The notes beneath the pieces were generated by a model. It searched no databases, was not told the origin of the DNA, and worked only from the letters and a program-made list of their open reading frames with translations. Below, in pieces: positions 53,532-62,049 of a DNA stretch of 64,000 nt (position 1 is its first letter; every line of letters starts with the position of its first letter). The translations under genes were made by a program, and so were the position numbers. This DNA comes from Cognatishimia sp. SS12. Lineage in GTDB: Bacteria > Pseudomonadota > Alphaproteobacteria > Rhodobacterales > Rhodobacteraceae. The stretch is from assembly GCF_028369055.1 (NCBI RefSeq), contig NZ_JAQNCZ010000004.1, forward strand, positions 62,001 to 126,000. The letters are read 5' to 3'.

Positions 53532-54896
53532 TTACTCCAGCAACGCCCCCACAAGCGCAGATTGCCGTGAAAGTGCTAACGGAAGGTTAATTGTGGTGAG
53601 CTGATGATCACGCACGACGGTGCGCCCTTCGACCAGCAGATCGCGCACCCGCTGCGGCCCGGCCAGCAGCAGCGCCGCCGCATCCCAGCTGCCGGCGCTC
53701 TCAAGGCCGCCGGTGTGCCAAATCGCGATATCAGCGCGCTTGCCCACGGCAATCTGCCCGCAGTCCGCGCGACCCAGCACGTCGGCCCCGCCGCGTGTGG
53801 CCAGGCGCAGCGCCTCATGCGCCTTCAGCGCCTCTACGCCAAATGCCACCCGCTGCAACAGCAAGGCCTGCCGCGCTTCGCTGATCAGATTCGACATGTC
53901 ATTGCTGGCCGACCCATCAACGCCAAGCCCCACCGGCACCCCCGCGCGGCGCATGTCGGCAATAGGCGCGATGCCCGAGCCGAGCCGGCAATTCGAGCAC
54001 GGACAATGCGCAACCCCGGTGCGCGTTTTTGCAAATAAATCAATCTCCTGCGTGTCAAGCTTCACGCAATGCGCATGCCAGACATCGGGGCCTGTCCAGC
54101 CTAAATCTTCGGCATATTGCCCCGGACGGCAGCCAAATTTTTCCAAGGAATACGCGATGTCCTGATCGTTCTCTGCCAGGTGGGTGTGCAGCATCACGCC
54201 TTTGTCACGCGCCAAAAGCGCGGCGTCGCGCATCAATTCGCGGCTGACGGAAAACGGCGAACACGGCGCAATCCCCACACGCAGCATCGCCCCCTCGCTG
54301 GCGTCGTGATGGCGGTCAATCAGGCGGATGCAATCCTCCAGAATGGCCTCTTCGCGCTCCACCAGTTGATCGGGCGGCAGGCCCCCTGCGCTTTCCCCAA
54401 TGCTCATCGCGCCGCGGGTCGGATGAAACCGCAGCCCAATCTCTTGGGCGGCCTCGATCGTATCGTCCAGCCGCGCGCCGTTTGGAAACAGATAGAGGTG
54501 ATCTGAGGTCAGTGAGCAGCCAGAGAGCGCCAGCTCGGCAAGGCCGATTTGGGCCGAAACAAACATCTCTTCGGGTCCAAAGCGTGCCCAGATGGGGTAA
54601 AGCACCTTCAGCCAGTCAAAGAGCGGCGCATCCTGCGCGGCGGGTACGGCGCGGGTCAGGGTCTGAAAGAGGTGGTGATGCGTGTTCACCAGCCCCGGCG
54701 TGATAACGCAGCCTTGGGCGTTTATCACCTCGCCGCCCGAACGAAGCCCCTGCCCGATCTCAACAATCTGGCCAGAACTGACGCGAATATCGCAGCCGCT
54801 TAAGCGGCGATCCTGATCATCCATCGTCAGGATGACATCAGCGTTTTTGATCAGGATTTCAGATGTGTTTTCAGGTTTTTGCACAGCACGCTCCAC
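53532..54896 (-). CDS. 8-oxoguanine deaminase
   Basis: This 454-aa amidohydrolase has the Zn-binding ITPGLVNTHHHLFQTLTRAV, where HHLFQTLTRA is typical of 8-oxoguanine deaminase. Further landmarks are SDHLYLFPNGARLDDTIEAA, GVMLHTHLAEN (second HxH) and DGSASNDMSNLISEARQALL. It would deaminate 8-oxoguanine to urate, linking oxidative damage to purine breakdown. The start may be the GTG at 54896 or another GTG four codons in; ribosome signals are weak. Confidence 0.87.
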   Translation of the reverse strand: MERAVQKPENTSEILIKNADVILTMDDQDRRLSGCDIRVSSGQIVEIGQGLRSGGEVINAQGCVITPGLVNTHHHLFQTLTRAVPAAQDAPLFDWLKVLYPIWARFGPEEMFVSAQIGLAELALSGCSLTSDHLYLFPNGARLDDTIEAAQEIGLRFHPTRGAMSIGESAGGLPPDQLVEREEAILEDCIRLIDRHHDASEGAMLRVGIAPCSPFSVSRELMRDAALLARDKGVMLHTHLAENDQDIAYSLEKFGCRPGQYAEDLGWTGPDVWHAHCVKLDTQEIDLFAKTRTGVAHCPCSNCRLGSGIAPIADMRRAGVPVGLGVDGSASNDMSNLISEARQALLLQRVAFGVEALKAHEALRLATRGGADVLGRADCGQIAVGKRADIAIWHTGGLESAGSWDAAALLLAGPQRVRDLLVEGRTVVRDHQLTTINLPLALSRQSALVGALLE

Positions 54897-55001
54897 AGAC
54901 CCGTTTCGGTGTGGCGTGGCACGGACGATGACAGAAAACGGGCAAAGGACTCATCGTGCAGGCACGTTAGCCAAAGCGCGGCCTCACCTGCAACCCAGAG
55001 T

Positions 55002-55814
55002 TTAGCTTTCGGCGCAATTTTTCGTCAGCACGGCCAAGGCGGCCGCGTGAATTTCGGCATTGGCGGCGGCGATCACGCGGCCACCCTGATGGGCCGGGCC
55101 GCCGTTCCAATCTGTGACGATGCCGCCCGCCGCCTCGATCACGCCAATCGGCCCCTGAATGTCATAGGGCTGCAGCCCCGCCTCGATCACCAAATCAATC
55201 TGCCCCGCCGCCAGCAGCGCGTAGGCGTAGCAATCCATGCCAAAGCGCGTCAGCTTGACGGCCTCAGACACTGCATCAAACGCGGCGCGCTCTGCCGGGG
55301 TGCCCACTTCGGGGAAGGTGGTAGAGAGCGTCGCGTCTACAAGCGGGCCGGCCGGTTTGGTGGCAAGCGCGCGCGCGCCCATCGGGCCACGCATTTCTGC
55401 AGTGCCAAAGCCGCCGACAAAGCGCTCGCCAATATAAGGCTGGTCGATCATCCCCATAAGGGGCCCATTGGCATCTGACAAAGCAATCAACACGCCCCAC
55501 GTCGGCGTGCCGGAAATAAAAGCGCGGGTGCCATCGATCGGGTCGAGCACCCAGGTCAGCCCAGAGGATCCGGCGCTGTGGCCGTATTCTTCGCCCAAAA
55601 TGCCATCCTGCGGGCGTTTGGCGTCAAGCACGGCGCGCATCGCGCGTTCTGCGGCGCGGTCCGCTTCGGTCACGGGATCAAACCCGCCCTCTTCCTTATT
55701 GTCCGCCCCCAGACCGGCCTGCCGAAAAAACGGCAAAATGGCCGCACGCGCAGCGTCGGCCATTTCATGAGCAAGAGCCAGAAGCTCTGTTTGTTCTGAT
55801 GTACTTACCGTCAT
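55002..55814 (-). CDS. hisN: Histidinol-phosphatase, inositol monophosphatase family (HisN)
   Basis: This 270-aa Mg2+-dependent phosphatase has the IMPase motifs ILGEEYGHSAGSSGLTWVLD and DPIDGTRAFISGTPTWG (metal ligands Glu, Asp, Asp) and YDIQGPIGVIEAAGGIVTDW near the C-terminus. HisN of this family dephosphorylates histidinol phosphate in histidine synthesis; an inositol-phosphatase role is possible. The ATG at 55814 is chosen over an upstream start because the extra N-terminus is Cys/Ala-rich and non-conserved. Confidence 0.85.
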   Translation of the reverse strand: MTVSTSEQTELLALAHEMADAARAAILPFFRQAGLGADNKEEGGFDPVTEADRAAERAMRAVLDAKRPQDGILGEEYGHSAGSSGLTWVLDPIDGTRAFISGTPTWGVLIALSDANGPLMGMIDQPYIGERFVGGFGTAEMRGPMGARALATKPAGPLVDATLSTTFPEVGTPAERAAFDAVSEAVKLTRFGMDCYAYALLAAGQIDLVIEAGLQPYDIQGPIGVIEAAGGIVTDWNGGPAHQGGRVIAAANAEIHAAALAVLTKNCAES

Positions 55815-55864
55815 ATCCGCCCCCGGTCCTGCTGCAGCAGCGCTACAGCAGCAGGGGCGAAAAC

Positions 55865-56236
55865 TCAAGCGACGTTGCTGAGAACGCGCGCCAGATCAAA
55901 CAGGCGACGGCGCTGATTTTCCGGGATGGCATAATAAGAGCGCACCAAATCAAGCGCTTCTTTATCGCTCATCAGATCAGCAGGTACCGAAGAGCCAGAC
56001 TGTTTGGCGTCGCTGGTCTCGCCAATCCCTTCAAAGAAGAAACTGACAGGCACATCCAACGCTTCGGCGATATCCCAAAGGCGGGAGGCGCTGACACGGT
56101 TGGCACCGGTTTCATATTTCTGGATCTGCTGGAATTTGATGCCGACTTGCTCCGCCAGCTGCTGCTGGGTTTTACCGACAAGCCACCGACGGTGACGAAT
56201 TCGCTTACCGACATGCACATCAACAGGGTGCGTCAT
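55865..56236 (-). CDS. XRE family transcriptional regulator
   Basis: This 123-aa protein has an N-terminal helix-turn-helix (about residues 10-65, GKRIRHRRWLVGKTQQQLAE, GIKFQQIQKYETGANRVSAS) and a short tail (LVRSYYAIPENQRRRLFDLA). It resembles the small XRE regulators common in Rhodobacterales, near hisN. An AAGGAG ribosome site precedes the ATG. The targets are unknown; the 293-base region upstream is AT-rich and may hold its own operator. Confidence 0.85.
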   Translation of the reverse strand: MTHPVDVHVGKRIRHRRWLVGKTQQQLAEQVGIKFQQIQKYETGANRVSASRLWDIAEALDVPVSFFFEGIGETSDAKQSGSSVPADLMSDKEALDLVRSYYAIPENQRRRLFDLARVLSNVA

Positions 56237-56452
56237 TGGGTAACTCCTTAGTTTACTAATGACCAAACAGGCAAAAACGGCGCCTTGCTCGGGCGTCTCG
56301 CCAGCTCCCATACTGACAAATACGACTTGTTAAGACAGCTGCGCATCCCTACAGCAGCAACTTATATTAGCATTTCATTCAAATTGATCAAGTTATTTGA
56401 GAATAGATTTCAACAAAAGTAACCCTAGGTTGCTGAATATTGCGAGCAATAT

Positions 56453-56484
56453 GACGCGCCGTTTTCATTTCTTTCCGGCGCGTC
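56453..56484 (+). other. Hairpin with a T-rich loop in the XRE-NQO intergenic region
   Basis: GACGCGCCG (56453-56461) and CGGCGCGTC (56476-56484) form a 9-bp stem followed by TTTGG on the plus strand. The 293-base gap (56237-56529) is AT-rich with no gene. The hairpin could end a small RNA transcribed rightward or act within the quinone oxidoreductase leader. Confidence 0.45.
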
Positions 56485-56529
56485 TTTGGCGTATCACTTG
56501 GGCGGAAATTCACAGGTCTCGGGGGCCCC

Positions 56530-57489
56530 ATGCGCGCGTATCAGATCAGTTCATTTGACACACCGGCACAGGTGGTTGACCTGCCGGTGCCCAGCCCAAA
56601 ACGCGGTGAAATCCAGCTCAAGATCCGCGCCTGTGGGTTGAACTTCGCGGATTTGCTGATGCAGAAAGGCACCTACCAGGACACGCCCGATTTGCCCTTT
56701 GTGGGCGGTATGGAGGTGGCGGGCGTGGTGTCTGCGCTTGGCCCTGAGACTGATGGTCCCGAAATTGGCAGTCGCGTGGCGGTTTTTGGTGGTCAGGGCG
56801 GTCTGGCGGACTATGGCTGCTTTCCCGCAGAGCGGGCAATTTCTTTACCGGAATCAATGCCTTTCGAAGATGCGGCCGCCTTTCTGATCGCCTATGGCAC
56901 CAGCCATGTGGCGCTGGATTATCGCGCGCGGCTGCAACCGGGTGAAACGCTTCTGGTGCTTGGCGCTGCCGGGGGTGTGGGGCTGACGGCGGTTGAGATT
57001 GGCAAACTGATGGGCGCGCGGGTCATCGCCTGCGCGCGCGGACAAGACAAACTGGATGTGGCCGCCCGCGCGGGCGCGGACCATCTGATTGATGCACAGA
57101 CCGACGATCTGCGCGGCGCGATCAAAGCGCTCGGTGGGGCGGATGTTGTTTACGACCCGGTTGGGGGTGAGCAGTGGAAAGCCGCCTTCCGGGCGGCGAA
57201 CCCGGACGCGCGATTGCTGCCGATTGGCTTTGCCAGCGGCGAGGTTCCGAAAATTCCCGCCAATCACATGCTGGTGAAAAACCTGAGTGTTCTGGGTGTC
57301 TATTGGGGCGGATATTTGCAGTTCAAACCGCGAATCATCACCGACAGCCTGACCCAGCTGTTCAGTTGGTACAGCGAGGGGCGGCTGAAACCGCATGTCA
57401 GCCATGTGCTGCCGCTCGAAGAGGCCGCAAAGGGGCTTGACCTGCTGCGGCGGCGCGCCTCAACCGGCAAGGTTGTGATCAAAATCTAA
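56530..57489 (+). CDS. NADPH:quinone oxidoreductase family protein
   Basis: This 319-aa medium-chain dehydrogenase-like protein has the quinone-reductase pattern KIRACGLNFADLLMQKGTYQ, VGGMEVAGVVSALGPETDGP, and the NADPH-binding TLLVLGAAGGVGLTAVEIGK. No zinc ligands of the alcohol dehydrogenase type are visible. It reduces quinones or other alpha,beta-unsaturated ketones. It is monocistronic and converges on the LysR gene. Confidence 0.88.
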   Translation: MRAYQISSFDTPAQVVDLPVPSPKRGEIQLKIRACGLNFADLLMQKGTYQDTPDLPFVGGMEVAGVVSALGPETDGPEIGSRVAVFGGQGGLADYGCFPAERAISLPESMPFEDAAAFLIAYGTSHVALDYRARLQPGETLLVLGAAGGVGLTAVEIGKLMGARVIACARGQDKLDVAARAGADHLIDAQTDDLRGAIKALGGADVVYDPVGGEQWKAAFRAANPDARLLPIGFASGEVPKIPANHMLVKNLSVLGVYWGGYLQFKPRIITDSLTQLFSWYSEGRLKPHVSHVLPLEEAAKGLDLLRRRASTGKVVIKI

Positions 57490-57512
57490 CCCCGGGATCT
57501 CGCCCCAACCCC

Positions 57513-58427
57513 TCAGCTGATCGACGCAAGGCGCGGTGCCTCAGCGCGTCTGTCCAGCCTGTCATGTCGGGGCATCAAGGTGCAGAAGGCTTGGCGCAGC
57601 ATGTCAGCCATGGCGCTGCGCGCCTCGCTGGTATCGCGCTCTGCGCCATACATATTGATGTGTTGAAAGCCCAGATCGGGCAGCGCACCATTGTGCTGCA
57701 CCACTTCCAAATGCGGCGGCTCGGTCCCCTCAAGCATCGACATAACCGCCAGATCCGCGCTGACCGTCGCCTCCACCGCGCGATCTGACGAACTGTCCAG
57801 CGCAGGCTCCCATTCGATCCCGACCTGATCCAACGCCGCCAGTGTACCCGGACGAAAGAGGCAATTCTGACAAGAGGCAAAGCGCAGCGGGCGCCGCCGC
57901 CATGAGGCTCCGCCAATGGCCCCGACCCAGACAAGCGGCGTTTCGCACAGCACCTCGGACTCGGCGGTGGGCGAAGCTTCGGTTGTCAGAATGATATCAA
58001 ACTCTCCGCGCGAAAATTCGTCTTTCAAGGCGCTGGTAAAGCTGAAGTTCAGGCTGACTTTGACGCGCGGAAAGGCGCGGCTGAACTGTTGCAGCACATG
58101 CGGGATGGCCGGATAGACAATATCATGCGGCACGCCCAGACGCAGGCGGCCCTCAAAATCATCATGTGTGAGGCGGCGCACCACTTCGTCGTTTAGGGAC
58201 ACCATGCGCCGCGCATAGCCCAAGAGCTGCTCGCCCTCCGCGGTCAGGGCGACGGTGCGCCCGCTGCGATCCAGCAGGTTGACGCCCAGCATCTCTTCGA
58301 GCCGCTTCAACTGCATTGAGACGGCAGATTGCGTGAGGTTGAGAAAACCCGCCGCTTTCGTGACCCCGCCAAGATCCGCCACCGTCATGAAACTGCGCAG
58401 GGTGGTTACGTCCAAATTTCTCATCAT
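57513..58427 (-). CDS. LysR family transcriptional regulator
   Basis: This 304-aa protein has an N-terminal helix-turn-helix (LDVTTLRSFMTVADLGGVTK, FLNLTQSAVSMQLKRLEEML) and a full effector-binding domain. The start MMRNLDV (58427) or the next Met is used; the frame is open further up but lacks a ribosome site. It is divergent from a small DUF1127 gene at 58550, with 122 bases between, so that gene may be its target. Confidence 0.88.
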   Translation of the reverse strand: MMRNLDVTTLRSFMTVADLGGVTKAAGFLNLTQSAVSMQLKRLEEMLGVNLLDRSGRTVALTAEGEQLLGYARRMVSLNDEVVRRLTHDDFEGRLRLGVPHDIVYPAIPHVLQQFSRAFPRVKVSLNFSFTSALKDEFSRGEFDIILTTEASPTAESEVLCETPLVWVGAIGGASWRRRPLRFASCQNCLFRPGTLAALDQVGIEWEPALDSSSDRAVEATVSADLAVMSMLEGTEPPHLEVVQHNGALPDLGFQHINMYGAERDTSEARSAMADMLRQAFCTLMPRHDRLDRRAEAPRLASIS

Positions 58428-58549
58428 CACAATCCTTGATGCAAGGCCGTACAAACATTCGTTTTCAAAATCTGACACACCCAAGCATATTCATCAAGAG
58501 TTTTGATGAACTCGCCACAATGCATCACTTATTGAGAAAGGAAAGGACC

Positions 58550-58759
58550 ATGACTCTTATTCAAGCCTTCGGTCGCATCACCGGCCTCTCTGCAGGCCAG
58601 CGGACATCCGTGGCGGACATCATCGCGCTGATGCGCCAGCGCAATGATCTGCGCAAACTGACGCCGTCGCAATTGCACGATATCGGCCTGACGGAGGCTG
58701 ATGTCACCAAAGAGCTGCAACGCTCTGTCTTTGATGTGCCAAACTATTGGCATCGCTAA
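58550..58759 (+). CDS. DUF1127 domain small protein
   Basis: This 69-aa protein has a DUF1127 C-terminal segment, LRKLTPSQLHDIGLTEADVT, preceded by a hydrophilic helix. DUF1127 proteins are short, Arg-rich and often RNA-binding, with roles in RNA maturation and phosphate or stress response. A GAAAGGA ribosome site precedes the ATG at 58550. It is divergent from LysR and followed by a strong hairpin. Confidence 0.85.
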   Translation: MTLIQAFGRITGLSAGQRTSVADIIALMRQRNDLRKLTPSQLHDIGLTEADVTKELQRSVFDVPNYWHR

Positions 58760-58769
58760 GAAAGGAACA

Positions 58770-58799
58770 CCGGCGCATTTTTACCGAAAATAGCGCCGG
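58770..58799 (+). terminator. Hairpin after the DUF1127 gene
   Basis: CCGGCGC (58770-58776) and GCGCCGG (58793-58799) form the outer stem, and ATTTT/AAAAT bases extend it inward with one bulged A. It lies ten bases after the stop. No T run follows, so it may stabilise the transcript as well as terminate it. Confidence 0.6.
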
Positions 58800-58893
58800 A
58801 ACTCCTTGAAAAGCCACTGTCTCTGCCCGATATTCTGTTAGGACGGCTGCCGGGTATCCCTGGCGGCCGAATGAGCAAATTTCGGAGGCTTTG

Positions 58894-59673
58894 ATGGCTC
58901 AATTTGATACAATTCGTGGCGTCGCAGGGGCCCGCTCAGCGGAGATCGATGCAGGGCTGCGCGCGCATATGAACAAGGTCTACGGCACCATGTCCGTGGG
59001 GATGTTCATCACCTTTTTGGCGGCATGGGCCATTTCCGGTCTGGCGGTAACGGCCGACCCATCGCAGGCGGTGGCGCAGATTGGCGCGGATAAATACCTG
59101 ACGTCCTTTGGCGCGGCGATCTACACCTCGCCGTTGAAATGGGTGATCATGTTTGCACCTCTGGCCTTTGTGTTCTTCGGCTTTGGCGCAGCGATGAATC
59201 GGCTGAGTGCCGCAGGTGTTCAAACCGTGTTCTATGCCTTCGCGGCCCTCATGGGCCTGTCGATCAGCTGGATCTTCCTGCAGTTCACCGGCTATTCGAT
59301 CATTCAGGTTTTCCTGATCACATCGATTGCCTTTGCGGGCCTGTCGCTCTGGGGTTACACCACCAAAAAGGACATCTCTGGCTGGGGCTCTTTCCTGATC
59401 ATGGGTGTGATCGGCCTGATCGTGGCCTCGATCGTCAACATCTTCCTCGCCTCTTCCGCCATCGCCTTTGCGGTATCGGTACTGGGTGTGTTGATCTTTG
59501 CTGGCCTCACCGCCTATGACACGCAGAACATCAAGAACACCTATCTGATGCATGCGCACAGCGGTGACACCGAGTGGCTGGGCAAAGCTGCCATCATGGG
59601 CGCGCTGAACCTCTATCTGGACTTCATCAACATGTTCATGATGCTGCTGCAGCTGCTGGGCAATCGCGAATAA
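58894..59673 (+). CDS. Bax inhibitor-1 / YccA family membrane protein
   Basis: This 259-aa protein has seven membrane segments typical of the BI-1/YccA family. Conserved landmarks are MNKVYGTMSVGMFITFLAAW, LAFVFFGFGAAMNRLSAAGV, and the C-terminal FAGLTAYDTQNIKNTY with ALNLYLDFINMFMMLLQLLG. YccA-type proteins modulate the FtsH protease and are linked to Ca2+ leakage. A GGAGG ribosome site precedes the ATG at 58894. It is monocistronic with a strong terminator. Confidence 0.93.
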   Translation: MAQFDTIRGVAGARSAEIDAGLRAHMNKVYGTMSVGMFITFLAAWAISGLAVTADPSQAVAQIGADKYLTSFGAAIYTSPLKWVIMFAPLAFVFFGFGAAMNRLSAAGVQTVFYAFAALMGLSISWIFLQFTGYSIIQVFLITSIAFAGLSLWGYTTKKDISGWGSFLIMGVIGLIVASIVNIFLASSAIAFAVSVLGVLIFAGLTAYDTQNIKNTYLMHAHSGDTEWLGKAAIMGALNLYLDFINMFMMLLQLLGNRE

Positions 59674-59700
59674 GCGCGACTCACCCACCTTTACAGATCG

Positions 59701-59730
59701 AAAACCGGCCCCTTCGGGCCGGTTTTTTTT
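59701..59730 (+). terminator. Terminator of the Bax inhibitor-like gene
   Basis: AACCGGCCC (59703-59711) and GGGCCGGTT (59716-59724) form a stem with a CTTC loop, followed by a run of T to 59730. It lies about 30 bases after the stop. Confidence 0.93.
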
Positions 59731-59836
59731 GGGGGTCAATTTCCCGCTTTGCAAATAAGTTGAAGCACTTAGGTGTGGGGCGACAGATTATAGGTTTTAT
59801 GTTAAGTTTAACCCTTCTTTAACTCGGGAGGACGGT

Positions 59837-60112
59837 ATGAAGAAATTTCTCACCACAACCAGCATCATCCTAGCGCTTGCAGCGTCCGGTGCCCATGCGG
59901 GCATTGGCAACGGTAATGGCGTGGACAATGGCAATAAGAACGGATGGGAAGATTCTGGCGGCGGATACCAGGGCAATGTGCCCAAAGGGTTGAATGTCAG
60001 CGGTGACAATGGCCGCGTCGACAATGGTGGCGGCAATGGCGGTGAAAACCTTGAGGGCAACACCCCCAACAAGAATGGCGAAGATGGCCGCGGGGATGAC
60101 GACCCGAATTGA
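59837..60112 (+). CDS. Small secreted Gly/Asn-rich protein
   Basis: This 91-aa protein has a signal peptide (MKKFLTTTSIILALAASGAHA, cleavage after AHA). The mature part is very polar, with repeated Asn-Gly and Asp-Asn steps (GIGNGNGVDNGNKNGWED, then NGGGNGGENLEGNTPNKNGE). It has no Cys and no known domain. The low-complexity, acidic pattern suggests a flexible secreted or surface peptide, possibly divalent-cation-binding. It is followed by a terminator. Function unknown. Confidence 0.65.
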   Translation: MKKFLTTTSIILALAASGAHAGIGNGNGVDNGNKNGWEDSGGGYQGNVPKGLNVSGDNGRVDNGGGNGGENLEGNTPNKNGEDGRGDDDPN

Positions 60113-60136
60113 TCTGATGCCCACATGACAGTCATG

Positions 60137-60157
60137 GCCGGCCCCTTTTGGGCCGGC
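60137..60157 (+). terminator. Terminator after the Gly/Asn-rich protein gene
   Basis: GCCGGCCC (60137-60144) and GGGCCGGC (60150-60157) form an 8-bp stem with a short T-rich loop, followed by TTATTTAT. It lies 25 bases after the stop. Confidence 0.85.
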
Positions 60158-60246
60158 TTATTTATGCGCGCGGGCCGGGCGTTTGAAGAAAGGTCTTCAC
60201 AAAGTGCAGCGGGATTGGCACAACATGGGCAACGAAAGGATTGCCC

Positions 60247-60696
60247 ATGCTGACCAGTCGATTTGCCTTGGCCGCCGCGCTTGGTACCACCGCAGCCACC
60301 GCGCAGGCGGAGACCTCCGGGACCACCACCGACGCCTGGACCCTGCTTGAGCAAATCAAGGTCACAGAGATCATTACCGAAACTTCCTATGAGGTGAAGA
60401 AATCCTATCCGGGTGATCTGCAAGAACTTGGCCGCGATATCGAAATTTCCGGCTACGCGGTGCCGATGTACCCCGGGTCCGAGATCACCGAGCTGCTGCT
60501 GGTGTCGGACATGGGGCTTTGCCCCCTCTGCGGGAATTCCGAGCACGGGGCCAATCTGCAGATCGTACTGGCCGAGCCCATCACGCAGCTGGATGAAACC
60601 AAACGCATCGTGCTGCGCGGGGATCTGGCCCCGGTGCTGGACCCGGAAACCTGGCAGGCCGCGATCATGCGCAACGCAAAGATCATTCTGCAGTAA
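60247..60696 (+). CDS. Secreted protein with a CxxC motif (DUF3299-like)
   Basis: This 149-aa protein has a signal peptide (about residues 1-22, ending AQA). The mature part has ISGYAVPMYPGSEITELLLV and GLCPLCGNSEHGANLQIVLA, which resemble the DUF3299 layout, with a CxxC that could bind metal or form a disulfide. DUF3299 is uncharacterised. The ATG at 60247 is used; a TTG at 60241 is in frame. Its end overlaps the GNAT gene on the other strand by 14 bases. Confidence 0.68.
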   Translation: MLTSRFALAAALGTTAATAQAETSGTTTDAWTLLEQIKVTEIITETSYEVKKSYPGDLQELGRDIEISGYAVPMYPGSEITELLLVSDMGLCPLCGNSEHGANLQIVLAEPITQLDETKRIVLRGDLAPVLDPETWQAAIMRNAKIILQ

Positions 60697-61207
60697 CCGG
60701 CGCGAAACACAGCATCATGTCAACCGCCGGGAAAAACAGCCCCGGCTCCAGCGTCAGCTCAATCTCGCCGCGCGGCTCAAAGCCCAGCGCCGCGTAAAAC
60801 GGCACCGCGGTGAGCGTACTCATGCAGCGCAGCCCGCGCATGCCCTGTGTCTGGGCCGAGACCAAGGCATGACGCGCAATCGCCCCGCCAATCCCGCGGC
60901 GCAGGGCACTTGGGTCCACCGCCACATGACGCATATGCCCCTCACCCGCACAACTCAGCCCGCGCGTGGGGCTCATGTCGGTCCAGCCCCCTGCCCCAAG
61001 AATGCGACCATCAGAGCCCTCGGCGACAAAATAGGTGCCACAGCCCAAGAGCTCGGGTCGCGCCTGCGCGATGCGCGGCAAGGCTTTGGCCAGAATGCGC
61101 GGGTGATAGTCAGGTTTCAGCAAGTCGCCATAACTGCGGCGCATCATCGCTGAAATGGCATCAGCATCCTGAAGGCTGGCGGGGCGGATCGTAAATTCAA
61201 TGGGCAT
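60683..61207 (-). CDS. GNAT family N-acetyltransferase
   Basis: This 174-aa protein has an N-terminal FTIRPASLQDADAISAMMRR, the acetyl-CoA-binding MRHVAVDPSALRRGIGGAIA and MSTLTAVPFYAALGFEPRGE, all typical of GNAT. Specificity is not evident. The ATG at 61207 is chosen over an upstream extension. It ends in a 14-base convergent overlap with the DUF3299-like gene. Confidence 0.85.
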   Translation of the reverse strand: MPIEFTIRPASLQDADAISAMMRRSYGDLLKPDYHPRILAKALPRIAQARPELLGCGTYFVAEGSDGRILGAGGWTDMSPTRGLSCAGEGHMRHVAVDPSALRRGIGGAIARHALVSAQTQGMRGLRCMSTLTAVPFYAALGFEPRGEIELTLEPGLFFPAVDMMLCFAPVTAE

Positions 61208-61272
61208 GGTCCCTGTCCTGAAGAAGTGGTCAGTCTTCAGCGCGACCCGGGTTTTCACCTGCCAGAAAAGCA

Positions 61273-61301
61273 AAAAGCCGCGCTGATCTTGCGCGGCTTT
61301 T
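61273..61301 (-). terminator. Terminator after rpmG
   Basis: AAAAGCCGCGC (61273-61283) and GCGCGGCTTTT (61291-61301) form an 11-bp stem with a seven-base loop. The A/T ends let it act in both directions; on the minus strand it follows the rpmG stop by 23 bases. Confidence 0.88.
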
Positions 61302-61323
61302 GCATCAGTCTCTGAAAGCGATC

Positions 61324-61491
61324 TTACTTGATCTTGCCTTCTTTGTACTCAACATGCTTGCGCGCAACCGGGTCGTATTTGCGGACGACCATTTTTTCGG
61401 TCATGGTGCGTGCGTTCTTTTTGGTCACGTAAAAGTGGCCAGTGCCCTCAGTCGAGTTCAGGCGGATCTTGATTGTGGTCGGCTTCGCCAT
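61324..61491 (-). CDS. rpmG: 50S ribosomal protein L33
   Basis: This 55-aa protein is complete L33: [19 protein letters not shown], then [20 protein letters not shown] and the basic C-terminus. There are no Cys zinc ligands, so it is the Cys-free form that does not need zinc. It is monocistronic and ends at a strong terminator. Confidence 0.95.
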   Translation of the reverse strand: MAKPTTIKIRLNSTEGTGHFYVTKKNARTMTEKMVVRKYDPVARKHVEYKEGKIK

Positions 61492-61666
61492 CGTTCTTCT
61501 CCTGCGCCGGGCAGCAGCGCCCGTGAAATCTGTATTGAAGTGGCCTTTTACTCGTGCCACCGGCCAAGTCAATGGTCCAGACCGAGAATTCTTGGGGTTT
61601 TGCAGATTTTTCTTTGGCTCAGGCAAGCGCGTTCTACATTGGCGCGCGCATTCGGGTTGGATAACA

Positions 61667-62049
61667 CACAGGGGGCCTATAAGCCGGATTCTGTCCAAGG
61701 GGTTGCCCCCTCTGGATGACCATTCATCTAAAGCGCCTGTTACCAAGCGCCCTCTAGCTGCCAACCCGAACCGCCGGGCCAAGATCTCCCTGCCTTGCGG
61801 CGTGCGGTTCCTATTCGGCATTGCTCCCGGTGGGGCTTGCCCTGCCAGATCTGTTGCCAGATCCGCGGTGGTCTCTTACACCGCCGTTTCACCCTTACCC
61901 CATTCAAAAGCAGCGCTTTTAATCAAGGCGGTCTGTTCTCTGTGGCGCTTTCCCTTGGGTTCCCCCAGCCGGGCGTTACCCGGCACCGTTACCTTGTGGA
62001 GTCCGGACTTTCCTCGAGGTTGCCCCCGCGGCCATCCAGCCCCCTGTGC
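61667..62049 (-). ncRNA. rnpB: RNase P RNA (rnpB)
   Basis: The minus strand reads the conserved 5' core GAGGAAAGTCCGGACTCC (61998-62015) and the 3' core ACAGAATCCGGCTTATAG (61677-61694). The ends, CACAGGGGGC and GCCCCCTGTG, pair to form helix P1. Length near 380 bases fits the alphaproteobacterial type A RNA that cleaves the 5' leader from pre-tRNAs. No protein frame here is credible. The end positions are estimated from P1. Confidence 0.93.

Noticed and set aside
59748..59755. A single TTTGCAAA upstream of the Gly/Asn-rich protein gene
   Set aside because: It is alone, without the partners seen at pccB and scfR, and can occur by chance in AT-rich spacer DNA.
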